A DNA stretch of 51,544 nucleotides from NCBI GenBank assembly GCA_028280815.1, contig JANQLC010000033.1:1-51544 (forward strand), in the 5' to 3' direction. The notes beneath the pieces were generated by a model that was given only the letters and a program-made list of their open reading frames with translations, was not told the DNA's origin and did no database searches. The DNA is from Flavobacteriales bacterium. Lineage in GTDB: Bacteria > Bacteroidota > Bacteroidia > Flavobacteriales > JANQLC01. A program made the translations under genes and the position numbers. This document shows positions 17,512-26,639 of the stretch, one piece after another; position 1 is the first letter of the stretch, and every line of letters starts with the position of its first letter.

Positions 17512-19605
17512 TTATTTTACGCCGTGCATCCATTTTTTTATCGATGAGTTGAGCGCCAGGGCCAAGAGGCCAAAGACTATGGAGCTGAGGGTAAACAGCA
17601 AAAAGAACGTGCTCATATCATACGCAGTCGTGATTTGGTCGATCATGCCTCCGAGGTGGCCGGCCAATTTGTTGCCTATGGCAGAGGTGATAAAAAAGAC
17701 GCCAAACATCATGGCGATCATACGGCCGGGCACCAACTTACTGACGTAAGACAAGCCCACAGGCGACAGGGACAATTCCCCCAAGGTGTGAAAGAGATAG
17801 GCTACGACCAGCCAAATGCCGCTCGCCGATGCGGCTTTGGCCCCCGATCCAATGTCTGCAGAGCCCCAGGCCAGGGCTGAAAAACCCAGGCCGAGCAGGA
17901 TGAGCCCCATCGCGTACTTGGTCGCTGCACTGGGGTTGTATCGACTCGCCCACCATTTTGAAAACAAAGGCGAAAAAATGATGATAAACAAGGCATTTAA
18001 CACGCCAAACCAAGTAGCCGGAATCTCCACCTCGCGTTCCTTTATTTGGGTCACCTGCCCTTTTACAATTCCCATATGCAAGCCCTTTGCCCTTTTCCGT
18101 ATCTGTGCCACTCTGCCAGGGCTGATCAGCGTGTAATCCCCCCTTTTATCCGCATCGATCATGGCGATTTGCTGGCCAACCGCCAAGGGGGTATAGGCGA
18201 TAAGGGTCATCTGTTGCACAACCGTGTTTTGCCGGTCGGTTTTTTCCACTTCATCCTGTGTTATCGGTCGGTAATCGAACAGGGGTTCACCCGTCTTTTC
18301 ATCGATTTGCCATCGCCCGGTCTGGCTGTCTATCCGCTGGGTTTTGACCGCTCGGTAGCGTACTACATAAGCGCGCGTATGCAGGTCACGGTTGAGCTTC
18401 CACAAGAGGATTCCCCATATAATCGCAAAGCTAAGACCCAAACAGAGGCTGGAAGCCGCATAATTTTTAAAAGTCTTTCGGAACAAGGAGAACAAGATCC
18501 AGGTGATGATGCCACAGGGGACGAGGGTTATCAAGGTATTGATGATGTTAAATGCCAGCGCATAGCCACCTCGCATGATTCGGTTGGTATAATCCTTGGC
18601 AAATATATTTAAAGTCCCACCCGCCTGTTCAAAACAAGTCCAGAAGAGCGTGGTAAGCAACAGAAATATGGCGATGGCCCACATGCGGTCTCGGGTGCGG
18701 GTGGGATAGCGGATAATCCGGCCGATGAGCAGGGCTAAGAACGCGATCAAACCGAGCAGGATAAACCCGTTGGCACAATCGGTGGATCCGATTTTCACCA
18801 TGTTGAAACCGCTGATTTTCGATAGGGGATCATTCAGTATCCAGATCAAGCCGGTCAGCGTGGAGATGACCATTAAGATTTTGTCCAACCGGGTGAAAGG
18901 GTTGAACCGATCGCCTTTGAATTCGAGCTGCGCGGGCTTTTCGGCACGCTGCTGCGGTTCGGGCTTTTTTCCAACGGGACCGAAGATGTGGCGGGCGAGA
19001 TAAAACTGCAGCGTGCACAAAAACATAAAGATGCCCGCCAGGCCAAAGCCGTAATGCCAACCCAGTTTTTCGCCGAGGTAGCCGCAGAGCAAGGCGCCCA
19101 AAAAAGAGCCGGCATTGACGCCCATATAAAAAATGGTGTAGACGCCGTCCTTTTTCTCGGGGTGTCCTTTATACATAACTGAGACGATGGAAGTGATATT
19201 CGGTTTAAAAAGGCCGTTCCCAAGGATTAAGAGTCCAATCCCTATATACAAAAACACAGGGGTGAGGGTTTCGAGTGCCATGGCAGCATGTCCAAGTGTC
19301 ATGACCAGCGCGCCGACCACGACGGCGTTGCGATACCCCATAAACCGGTCGGCGAGGTAACCGCCCGCTATGGGAGTCAGATAGACCAGGGAGGTATAGG
19401 TGCCATACAGCGCCAAGGCGTTGGCTCGGGGCCAGCCCAAACCGCCTATATCCACTGCGCTGACCAAGAAGATGACCAGCAAGATCCGCATGCCGTAAAA
19501 GGAGAATCGCTCCCACATCTCCGTAAAGAACAGCACGAAGAACGCTGCGGGATGGCCCAGTACATGATTCTTTTCGTCGTCTACGGGGTCGAATACCGGA
19601 TTCAT
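17512..19605 (-). CDS. POT-family proton:peptide symporter (full length)
   Basis: A 697-residue MFS transporter of the proton-dependent oligopeptide family. ATG at 19605 lies 4 bases after the upstream POT stop and gives MNPVFDPVDDEKNHVLGHPAAFF. The family motif FFTEMWERFSFYGMR is in helix 1, and GNGLFKPNITSIV and YTIFYMGVNAGSFLG are the second and third signatures. A long hydrophilic insertion of about 130 residues (around RDLHTRAYVVRYRAVK to QIKEREVEIPATW) sits between late helices, as in many Bacteroidota POTs. It imports di- and tripeptides, fitting the DPP-IV-like peptidase in the same operon. Confidence 0.93.
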   Translation of the reverse strand: MNPVFDPVDDEKNHVLGHPAAFFVLFFTEMWERFSFYGMRILLVIFLVSAVDIGGLGWPRANALALYGTYTSLVYLTPIAGGYLADRFMGYRNAVVVGALVMTLGHAAMALETLTPVFLYIGIGLLILGNGLFKPNITSIVSVMYKGHPEKKDGVYTIFYMGVNAGSFLGALLCGYLGEKLGWHYGFGLAGIFMFLCTLQFYLARHIFGPVGKKPEPQQRAEKPAQLEFKGDRFNPFTRLDKILMVISTLTGLIWILNDPLSKISGFNMVKIGSTDCANGFILLGLIAFLALLIGRIIRYPTRTRDRMWAIAIFLLLTTLFWTCFEQAGGTLNIFAKDYTNRIMRGGYALAFNIINTLITLVPCGIITWILFSLFRKTFKNYAASSLCLGLSFAIIWGILLWKLNRDLHTRAYVVRYRAVKTQRIDSQTGRWQIDEKTGEPLFDYRPITQDEVEKTDRQNTVVQQMTLIAYTPLAVGQQIAMIDADKRGDYTLISPGRVAQIRKRAKGLHMGIVKGQVTQIKEREVEIPATWFGVLNALFIIIFSPLFSKWWASRYNPSAATKYAMGLILLGLGFSALAWGSADIGSGAKAASASGIWLVVAYLFHTLGELSLSPVGLSYVSKLVPGRMIAMMFGVFFITSAIGNKLAGHLGGMIDQITTAYDMSTFFLLFTLSSIVFGLLALALNSSIKKWMHGVK

Positions 19606-19609
19606 AAGG

Positions 19610-20518
19610 CTATTCGATCTCGGTTTGCAAGCCGATTCCCTCCGCAAAGTCCACATCTTCAAACCCGTGTGCCAAGCGTTTCAAGGGTTTTACGATAGCC
19701 CATGCCAATAGGCCAAAGAGTACAGAACACACAGCAATACCGGTAAAGACTTCAAATTCCGCGAAGTAAGCCGTGGACTGGGCGATCAGACCGCCCAGCT
19801 TATCACCCAGGCCAGTGGCAGCAAAGTAGGCACCCATAAAAAAGCTGCCCCAACGCAGGGGCGCCATCTTGGTGGTAAAGGATAGGGATACGGGTAAAAC
19901 GCAGAGCTCGCCGAGGGTAGAAAACAGGTAAAACAAGACCAAAAACAGCATGGAAGAAGCGCCATAGACACGGTATTGCACAGCCGCTGCCGACATAAAG
20001 AAAAATCCTATGCCTTGAATTATAATGCCTATGGCCATTTTAAAGATTGAAGTGCTCAGTCTTCTCCTTTTCCCCCACCAAATCCAAAAACTGCCGACCA
20101 GGGTTGAAACATTGGGCTTTAAACAACCTACCCCCAAAATGATCAGGATTAGGCCGAGATAAAAAGCCCAGGTAGCTTGAATGGTGAGGGTTAGGTGTCC
20201 GGCGCACAGGAGCCAGCCGCCCAGCATAATCGTCCGCTTCTGTCCCAAGAGCTTGTCGGCGATCAAACCGCCGGGAATGGACATGGCATAGACAAACATC
20301 AGATACCAGCCGTAGAGCGCATAGGCGTTGGATTCGATCCAACCCAGTCCGGGGTTTTCGTCACCCATGGTTCGGGCGACGAGGTACAGAACCAGTATGG
20401 CGCGCATGCCGTAAAAGTAAAAGCGCTCCCAAAACTCGGTAAAAAAGAGCACGAAGAGCCCTATCGGATGGCCAAAGCGCTTGCGCTTTGCCGGATCTCC
20501 AACCATCGAATCATTCAT
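19610..20518 (-). CDS. Internally deleted POT-family transporter
   Basis: A 302-residue open frame with the same N-terminal signature as its neighbour (FFTEFWERFYFYGMRAI, GVGCLKPNVSTLVGSF at about residue 140) that then jumps directly to late POT helices (SIFKMAIGIIIQGIGFFFM and LGELCVLPVSLSFTTKMAPLRWGS). The middle of the fold, including the third family motif, is missing, yet the frame stays open, so an in-frame deletion of some 200 or more residues is inferred. It overlaps the peptidase stop by 4 bases (ATGA). It is probably not a working symporter alone; a regulatory or half-transporter role cannot be excluded. Confidence 0.85.
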   Translation of the reverse strand: MNDSMVGDPAKRKRFGHPIGLFVLFFTEFWERFYFYGMRAILVLYLVARTMGDENPGLGWIESNAYALYGWYLMFVYAMSIPGGLIADKLLGQKRTIMLGGWLLCAGHLTLTIQATWAFYLGLILIILGVGCLKPNVSTLVGSFWIWWGKRRRLSTSIFKMAIGIIIQGIGFFFMSAAAVQYRVYGASSMLFLVLFYLFSTLGELCVLPVSLSFTTKMAPLRWGSFFMGAYFAATGLGDKLGGLIAQSTAYFAEFEVFTGIAVCSVLFGLLAWAIVKPLKRLAHGFEDVDFAEGIGLQTEIE

Positions 20519-22713
20519 GATTGGTCGTTTGTGTCTATCAAGTGTTGCAGTAAAAAGCGAGTCATTTTGTGGTAGAGGTTTAGCGTGGTGTTGCCCCCCC
20601 TCAGGCTGTGGTTTCGATCTTTGTAAACCTGCATGTCAAAGGTCTTGCCCGCTTGTACTAAGGCCGCATCCATTTCCATCGTATTTTGAAAGTGCACATT
20701 GTCATCTTTTGTACCGTGTATGAGCAGGTAGTCCCCCTTTAGTTCTTCCACGTGGTTGATCGGCGAATTGTCGTCGTAACCGCGGGGGTTTTCGCTTGGG
20801 GTATGCATATAGCGCTCCGTCCAGATGGTATCGTAATACCGCCAATTGACCACCGGCGCCACGGCTACCGCACTGCGAAAGGTATCCGCGCCTCGGGTGA
20901 TGCAAAGCGAGGCGAGGAAACCGCCATAGCTCCAGCCAAAGATGCCGATTCGATCCGCATCGACAAAGGGTTTTTCCCCCAAAGACCGGGCGGCGTCAAT
21001 CTGATCCTGGGTTTCGTACTTACCGAGCTGCAGATAGGTCTGCTTTTTGAAATCCACCCCCCTACCCCCCGTGCCCCGGTTGTCGACGGAAACCACTATC
21101 AATCCGCGCTGTGCGAGCAGCTGAAACCACAGCTGCTGGCTATGCCCATAGGCGTTTAACACCGTTTGTGAACCCGGACCGCCATATGCATACATGAGAA
21201 GCGGATAGGTCTGAGTCGGATCGAAATCGGGTGGCTTGATCATCCAGGCATTCAGCGCCGTACCGCTTGGGAGGGGAATGGTAAAGTATTCCACCTTCGA
21301 CAGCGCATAGGACTTCAGTCGGTTGACCAAGTCGTGGTTGTCTTCCAAAACCCGGAGCGTTTTGCCGGTTTTTCCTTCGTGTAAGGTGTATACCTCAGGG
21401 CGATTCCCGGTGCTATACGCATCGACATAGTATGTAAAATTCGGGCTGAAATGGGCGTCGTGCATACCGATTTTTCGGTTTAGCTTTCGGGCGCCTCGTC
21501 CATCTAAGCGCACGGCGTACAAGGCGCGATTTATGCTGCCGTCTTGTGTGGATTGGTAGTACACCCGCTTTTTTCGCTCATCCACCCCATAGACCTGGCT
21601 CACCACATAGCTGCCCTTTGTAATCTGATTTTTTAAACGCCCGTCAGCTGCATAATAGTACAGGTGTCGGTATCCGTCTCGCTCGGATTGCCATACGAAG
21701 CTGTTGTCCCGTAAGAAATAAACATATAGGTTGTCGGTTTCTATATACTGGGGGGCGGTTTCCGTCAGTACTTTTTCTACGCGGTTGTCCCGGCGGTTCA
21801 CCCGCAGAAAATCCACTTTATCCTGATGCCGGTTGGCGATGAAGAGGGCGAATTCATCCGCATCGGCAGTCCACTGTATCTTGGGAATGTAGTAGTCTTT
21901 GTAGGCGCTCAGATCAACCGCAGCCGTTTTCCCATCCGCTGAGTTGTAACAGTAGGCGGTTACCATGGCATTCGCTTCCCCTGCTTTTGGATATTTATAA
22001 GTCAGGCGCTCGGGATAACATTGGCTTTGCGGTCCATAGACGAGAATACACATCTGCTTTACCCGGCTTTCATCGAACCTTAGGTAGGCAATCGCCTCAC
22101 TGTCGGGGCTCCAATCAAAGGCGCGGACATAACCGAACTCCTCTTCGTAAACCCAGTCGGTCACGCCGTTGATGATGTGGTTTTTTTCGCCATCCGCGGT
22201 AATTTGAGCTGTCCTTCCGGTTTCCAAGTCTGCGATGTACAGGTTGTTTTCATAGACAAAAGCCAGCTTCTTGCTGTCGGGTGAGAAAGTAGGCTCTCGG
22301 ATTGGGTGATCGGCCACTGGACTCAGCGCCTTTGTAGCGAGGTCGTACAGATAGTATCGGGCGCGCCTCGAGTGCCTGAAAAGCGCTTTTTCCTCGGTGG
22401 TCAGCAGCAGTTTTTTCTCGTCTGGGCTAAAGGAATAACCACTGAAGGAAAGGCGATTTGGCAAATCTTCGCTACTGACCGAGACGCGGCCCCGCCCTGG
22501 CCTGGTCGAATTGCATTGCAACACCTTAGTGACTTTAGAATCACCTTTGAGCAAGGTGTAGTGTTTCCCATCCCGCATAAATTGAAACCCGCTCAGGGTT
22601 TTCGGGCTGAGGGCACCCGACCCTATCGTTTCCAAGCTGAGTACCTTTTGAGCTGATACAGTGACAAATGGAATTATCACCAGCGTGATGAGAAGGGCAA
22701 TTTTTTGCCTCAT
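20515..22713 (-). CDS. DPP-IV-like S9 serine peptidase
   Basis: A 732-residue exported prolyl peptidase. ATG at 22713 begins a signal peptide ending TVSAQ. Residues to about 470 form the DPP-IV N-terminal beta-propeller (GVTDWVYEEEF carries the double-Glu that binds the substrate amino terminus). The alpha/beta-hydrolase domain holds the catalytic serine in GWSYGG at about 595, the Asp in HGTKDDNVHFQ and the His in DRNHSL at about 702. It releases N-terminal dipeptides, usually X-Pro. It is first in an operon with two POT genes and a thioredoxin, suggesting peptide scavenging. Confidence 0.94.
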   Translation of the reverse strand: MRQKIALLITLVIIPFVTVSAQKVLSLETIGSGALSPKTLSGFQFMRDGKHYTLLKGDSKVTKVLQCNSTRPGRGRVSVSSEDLPNRLSFSGYSFSPDEKKLLLTTEEKALFRHSRRARYYLYDLATKALSPVADHPIREPTFSPDSKKLAFVYENNLYIADLETGRTAQITADGEKNHIINGVTDWVYEEEFGYVRAFDWSPDSEAIAYLRFDESRVKQMCILVYGPQSQCYPERLTYKYPKAGEANAMVTAYCYNSADGKTAAVDLSAYKDYYIPKIQWTADADEFALFIANRHQDKVDFLRVNRRDNRVEKVLTETAPQYIETDNLYVYFLRDNSFVWQSERDGYRHLYYYAADGRLKNQITKGSYVVSQVYGVDERKKRVYYQSTQDGSINRALYAVRLDGRGARKLNRKIGMHDAHFSPNFTYYVDAYSTGNRPEVYTLHEGKTGKTLRVLEDNHDLVNRLKSYALSKVEYFTIPLPSGTALNAWMIKPPDFDPTQTYPLLMYAYGGPGSQTVLNAYGHSQQLWFQLLAQRGLIVVSVDNRGTGGRGVDFKKQTYLQLGKYETQDQIDAARSLGEKPFVDADRIGIFGWSYGGFLASLCITRGADTFRSAVAVAPVVNWRYYDTIWTERYMHTPSENPRGYDDNSPINHVEELKGDYLLIHGTKDDNVHFQNTMEMDAALVQAGKTFDMQVYKDRNHSLRGGNTTLNLYHKMTRFLLQHLIDTNDQS

Positions 22714-22865
22714 ACGGCTGTTTTTATGGGATAAAATTTCCCAAATATGGTAAAAAAATGACAATGTTCAAGAAATGGCTTTATTTTTTCTGCTGTGACG
22801 CATCCTCAACCTCGGGGCGCAGCGCACTTTTAAGGCCTCTCGCACGAAGCCGAAGTTTAATTTTT

Positions 22866-22873
22866 TACCTTTG
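22866..22873 (+). promoter_or_regulatory. Candidate -7 promoter element for HMG-CoA reductase
   Basis: TACCTTTG, an exact -7 match, ends 21 bases before the reductase start. Confidence 0.45.
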
Positions 22874-22894
22874 GGGGTTGAAATGCGGTAAGGG

Positions 22895-24250
22895 ATGAAA
22901 AAGCGGGTGCGCGGTTTTTCAAAGCTGTCAAAAGGTTCAAAGATAGAATGGTTGTCAGCCCATTATTTCGATCATGCCGACAGAGCGAGAGAAATACTGG
23001 AACAGTATTGGAATGCGGATGAAAAGTTGCAGCGGCTTCACGACGAATTCGCTGAAAATACCCTCAGCAATTTTTACATGCCCTTCTGCGTGGCACCCAA
23101 TTTTTTGATCGATGGAGCAGCCTACGCCCTCCCCATGGTCACAGAGGAGAGTTCGGTCGTGGCAGCTGCAGCGAAAACCGCTCTGTATTGGCGCGACCGG
23201 GGCGGCTTTCAAACCCAGGTGCTCGGCTTGAAAAAGGTCGGCCAAGTTCACTTTTTATACCACGGGGACTCGGACAAGCTAAAAGCCTTTTTCGACCGGA
23301 ATCAGGATCGTTTTCTCAAAGCTACGGCAGACCTCACCCAAAATATGCGGGCACGCGGTGGGGGCATAACCCTGTTGGACCTGTTGGACAAAAGCGATTT
23401 GGAGCCCGATTATTATCAAATTTTTGCCCAATTCAATACCGTCTCTGCCATGGGCGCCAACTTTATCAATTCCTGCTTAGAGGAATTGGCCCGAACGCTG
23501 AAAAGGGAGGTGCAGCAGTCACCGGTGTTTACAGCGGAGGAAAAAGACATCGAAGTCATCATGTGCATCGTCTCAAACTACACCCCCGAGTGTTTGGTGC
23601 GGGCTGAGGTGTGTTGTCCTGTCGCGCAGCTAACGGATGTACCCGGCTTGTCGCCCTTGGAATTTGCCGAAAAATTTCAGCGCGGCGTTCGGTTGGCTCA
23701 GGTCGAGCCCTATCGAGCGGTGACGCACAACAAGGGGATTATGAATGGCGTGGATGCAGTGGTGATCGCCACCGGAAACGACTTTCGGGCTGTGGAAGCC
23801 GCTGCACATGCCTATGCGGCGCGAGACGGGCAATACCGCAGCTTAACCCAGGTGGATATCCGCGATGGACAATTTCGATTTGGGTTGGATTTGCCCCTGT
23901 CGGTGGGCACGGTAGGCGGACTCACTTCGACCCATCCATTGGTGAAATTAGCCCTGGATACGTTGGGCAATCCCAGCGCCCCGGACCTAATGGGGATCGC
24001 AGCCGCAGCGGGACTAGCGCAAAACTTTGCAGCTGTCCGCGCATTGGTGACCACCGGCATTCAAAGGGGCCATATGAAGCTACACCTCTCAAACATTCTC
24101 AACCAGGTGGAGGTCGCCGAGGAAGAGCGGGGGTTTTTCGTCAACTACTTCAAGGATAAAGCAGTCTCCTATGCGACGGTACGCCAAGTGCTCGACCACC
24201 TACGGCGTCTGGCCGATGAGGGTTTTATACGGTGGTTTTTCACCCGTTGA
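22895..24250 (+). CDS. mvaA: Hydroxymethylglutaryl-CoA reductase, class II
   Basis: A 451-residue class II HMG-CoA reductase, which makes or uses mevalonate in isoprenoid synthesis. Catalytic features: Glu54 in AENTLSNF, the MVTEESSVVAAAA segment, AMGANFIN at about 185-192, Lys280 in THNKGIMNG, Asp296 in ATGND, and His397 in the KLHLSN word. Flavobacteria use a class II enzyme biosynthetically and often carry it beside a GYDIA GHMP kinase and a DPP-IV/POT group; here the kinase lies 12 kb away at 36150. The window therefore supports a mevalonate pathway. Confidence 0.93.
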   Translation: MKKRVRGFSKLSKGSKIEWLSAHYFDHADRAREILEQYWNADEKLQRLHDEFAENTLSNFYMPFCVAPNFLIDGAAYALPMVTEESSVVAAAAKTALYWRDRGGFQTQVLGLKKVGQVHFLYHGDSDKLKAFFDRNQDRFLKATADLTQNMRARGGGITLLDLLDKSDLEPDYYQIFAQFNTVSAMGANFINSCLEELARTLKREVQQSPVFTAEEKDIEVIMCIVSNYTPECLVRAEVCCPVAQLTDVPGLSPLEFAEKFQRGVRLAQVEPYRAVTHNKGIMNGVDAVVIATGNDFRAVEAAAHAYAARDGQYRSLTQVDIRDGQFRFGLDLPLSVGTVGGLTSTHPLVKLALDTLGNPSAPDLMGIAAAAGLAQNFAAVRALVTTGIQRGHMKLHLSNILNQVEVAEEERGFFVNYFKDKAVSYATVRQVLDHLRRLADEGFIRWFFTR

Positions 24251-24447
24251 TAACCGATGAAACCAAGGTTCTTGTAAAGGGGTCACACCGCCCTACCCAA
24301 GGCTGCCAAACCGACTGGATTGTAGAAAAACAATTCGTACCTTTGGATAAATTCGTCCACTTAGCATGCGCGTATCCACTGCACAACGCTGCCGACTGTC
24401 ATCCGAAAAGGCTTGTAAAGAGAAGGCAGCACAGCCAACCGGGTAAT

Positions 24448-24632
24448 ATGGAAGAGAAAGTAAAAGACAGGGTACAAAACGAAACCCGACATTTGGCTAC
24501 GAGAGGGGATTTAGCCCATTTGAAACAGAGGCTGGAACAAGAGATATCCGATGAAAAATGGAAAGGATCAAGTGGTACGTGGGCTTATTTATACTGCTCT
24601 CCGCAATGATCATGGGGCTTTATTTGAAGTAA
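24448..24632 (+). pseudogene. Frameshifted small coiled-coil membrane protein
   Basis: One frame from ATG 24448 gives a short coiled coil (HLATRGDLAHLKQRLEQEI) resembling the ATKxDLAxLKxxLE proteins of the DUF1640 kind. That frame then runs into nonsense. From 24558 another frame supplies the missing C-terminal membrane helix (KWYVGLFILLSAMIMGLYLK) up to the stop at 24630-24632. The switch lies at a run of five As near 24554-24558. It is either a decayed gene or slippage; the first is more likely. The remaining 24251-24884 shows no other gene. Confidence 0.45.
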
Positions 24633-24884
24633 AGCGTTTTACCGTCCAACGCATGCCATTTATCCTCAGCTTTCCATCATTTTTTGCTCCCTTTCTCAGG
24701 CGGATGGGATAGTGCAACTTTACAAAACCAGCACATCGCAGCGTTTGCGCTCTTTCTCTTCATTCCCTATTTCGACGCCGCTATGCGCACAGGCTTTCTT
24801 CAATCCCCATATACGCGTAGTCATGTCCAGTGTTTGCACATTTGGAGGATTTGCATTAACTTCACGAGCGGTAAAAAAGGAAAA

Positions 24885-25880
24885 ATGCTCTTCTCTCAGC
24901 TTGCGCTTATAGCTGGTCGCATTAAAACACCCGTGGATCTCGCCAAGCAGGGACACAGTTTAATTTCCAATTGGATAGACAGTCTAAACGCCTATTGGCC
25001 TCGGGTTGCATGGGCGGTTGTCATCCTGCTCGCCTTTTACTACCTCGGCAAGCTCGTCCGACGCACCATCAGACGCCTTATCCACCGATTTCTCAGAAAG
25101 GGTAAAAACCCAGAAGTCGTGGAGGTGCTTTCGATACTGCTCTATTGCTTCTTTTTGTTATCGGGCATTTACCTCGCCTTAGAGGTCTTAGAGCTGGGGG
25201 ATACGTTGACAAAAATCCTAACCTCGGCCGGTATCCTGGGTATCATCGCAGGCTTTGCCTTTCAAGATATCGCCTCCAACGTGTTTGCCGGTTTGTTATT
25301 GAAGTACCACAGGCCTTTTCATATCCATGATTGGATCGGGGTGGGGGATCACTTTGGCATGGTCGTCGAGATGAACTGGTTGACGACCCAGGTTAAGTTG
25401 GTCAGCGGCGAGGAATTGTACATCCCCAATCGATTGATTTACGATCAGACGTTTACGAATTATACCGCCAATGGCATGCGCCGGATCGTCCTTAAAACGG
25501 GCGTGTCCTATGGCGAAGATTTAGCGCGTGTCAAGCGCGTCAGTCTGGAGGAAGCAGCCCAGGTAAAAAACGCCTTGTTAGACAGGGATATCGATTTTTA
25601 CTATACGCAAATCGGCGACTTTGCGTACCAGTTCGAGCTGCGTTTCTGGATTCGATATCGCATGCAAACGGACTACTTAGCGGCGATGAGCGATATCATC
25701 ACGCGCATCCACGATCGATTTGAGCAGGAAGGCATCAGCATTGCATATCCGGTGACCACATTGGACTTCGGTGTAAAGGGGGGACAAAATATATTTGATA
25801 AGCCGATTCGGGTGCAACCGGCGGCTGCGGCTCAATCGTCCAGTGTCACCTCTAGCTCTTCGGATTCGGCCAGCGACTGA
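24885..25880 (+). CDS. MscS-family mechanosensitive channel
   Basis: A 331-residue small-conductance mechanosensitive channel. ATG at 24885, preceded by AAGGAAA, is chosen over the frame-open start at 24684 because residues upstream have no family character. The pore helix is ILTSAGILGIIAGFAFQDIASNVFAGLLLKY, followed by the beta domain (HIHDWIGVGDHFGMVVEMNWLTTQV, ELYIPNRLIYD) and a C-terminal alpha/beta domain. A Ser-rich tail (SSSVTSSSSDSASD) ends the protein. It relieves turgor on osmotic downshock. The last 49 bases overlap the convergent ferredoxin-domain gene. Confidence 0.92.
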   Translation: MLFSQLALIAGRIKTPVDLAKQGHSLISNWIDSLNAYWPRVAWAVVILLAFYYLGKLVRRTIRRLIHRFLRKGKNPEVVEVLSILLYCFFLLSGIYLALEVLELGDTLTKILTSAGILGIIAGFAFQDIASNVFAGLLLKYHRPFHIHDWIGVGDHFGMVVEMNWLTTQVKLVSGEELYIPNRLIYDQTFTNYTANGMRRIVLKTGVSYGEDLARVKRVSLEEAAQVKNALLDRDIDFYYTQIGDFAYQFELRFWIRYRMQTDYLAAMSDIITRIHDRFEQEGISIAYPVTTLDFGVKGGQNIFDKPIRVQPAAAAQSSSVTSSSSDSASD

Positions 25881-26038
25881 CAGAGCAGTATGTAGCCATC
25901 GGCGATTTCCGCGCTACCCAAGCCATCGGCGTGCTGCATCCTGACATGGCCGCGTAAGCGCTTTGCCTTGCAGCTGCCACAGCGGCCGGAAAGGCAAGAA
26001 TAAGGGACGTCCATCGATTTTCGCCTCAAGAACCCCAA
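25832..26038 (-). CDS. 2Fe-2S ferredoxin domain, probably a 5'-truncated reductase
   Basis: The C-terminal half of a plant-type [2Fe-2S] domain: SMDVPYSCLSGRCGSCKAKR with three Cys (CxxxxCxxC) and the fourth in ILLCQS. Such domains end PaaE-like and flavohaemoprotein-like NAD(P)H reductases. The only usable start is TTG at 26038, but the same frame stays open to 26170 and still reads as ferredoxin sequence (LILHHKGETRCFSLEPHANI), so the real gene began further up. Beyond a stop at 26171-26173 only scattered fragments such as AEMGID in other frames remain. I infer a decayed reductase whose last domain is still open; function is doubtful. Confidence 0.6.
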   Translation of the reverse strand: MGFLRRKSMDVPYSCLSGRCGSCKAKRLRGHVRMQHADGLGSAEIADGYILLCQSLAESEELEVTLDD

Positions 26039-26390
26039 TATATTCGCATGGGGTTCGAGCGAAAAACAACGGGTTTCTCCCTTGTGGTGTAAAATGAGTT
26101 TTGACAGGGTGTGATGCTTTTTTTTACGTATCTCAAATCCTTTTTCCCGTTTTTTAATCTTCGGGGTTTTCTACAAACGTCATCTATACCCATTTCAGCA
26201 AATGCCAGCCCGAGCTTTGCAGCCTCTTAGGTCTCACCGCTTTCTATTGTCCATTAGACCCTTGATTTACAGCAGTTTGGACTAGCTTGCCTTTGCGTTA
26301 TCGCATGGGTCTCTCGAATCAACCACGCCTCATGAAAAACCTCGATCTACCTCAGCGTAATATAGAGAAAATCAGACGAGAAACCCATTT

Positions 26391-26538
26391 TTCACGAACC
26401 AATCCAAATATACAACAGTAAGAATGCACGCCCACAGCTATAACTTGCCCCACAAGGACCCGCAGAGGGCGTCATGGGAGACACTTTTTCACAAGCCACG
26501 AGCACATCTACTTCAGGCTCTAAAATTACAAAATCCAT
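26391..26538 (-). repeat. Direct repeat copy A with MDFVILE frame
   Basis: This stretch matches 29867-29995 in the same orientation. Shared words include CACGAACCAATCCAAA / CACAAACCAGTCCAAA at one end and AAAATTACAAAATCCAT at the other. On the - strand both start an open frame with MDFVILE and similar next residues (PEVDVLVACEK versus SDINMLAAYKK). The two copies bracket the repeat array and the CoA-transferase. The frame may be a relic peptide gene. Confidence 0.45.
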
Positions 26539-26639
26539 CTTTGTTTTCAGGCTGAGACGCAGGAATAAAGATAGGACCGATTTTTCAGACAGGCCCAAGC
26601 TGGGGCGCCCCATACAAGCCCGCGTAGCCAACCACAGTA

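Noticed and set aside
24684-24885. N-terminal extension of the MscS channel
   Set aside because: Those codons show no channel features; the ATG at 24885 has a ribosome site and starts a normal MscS N-terminus.
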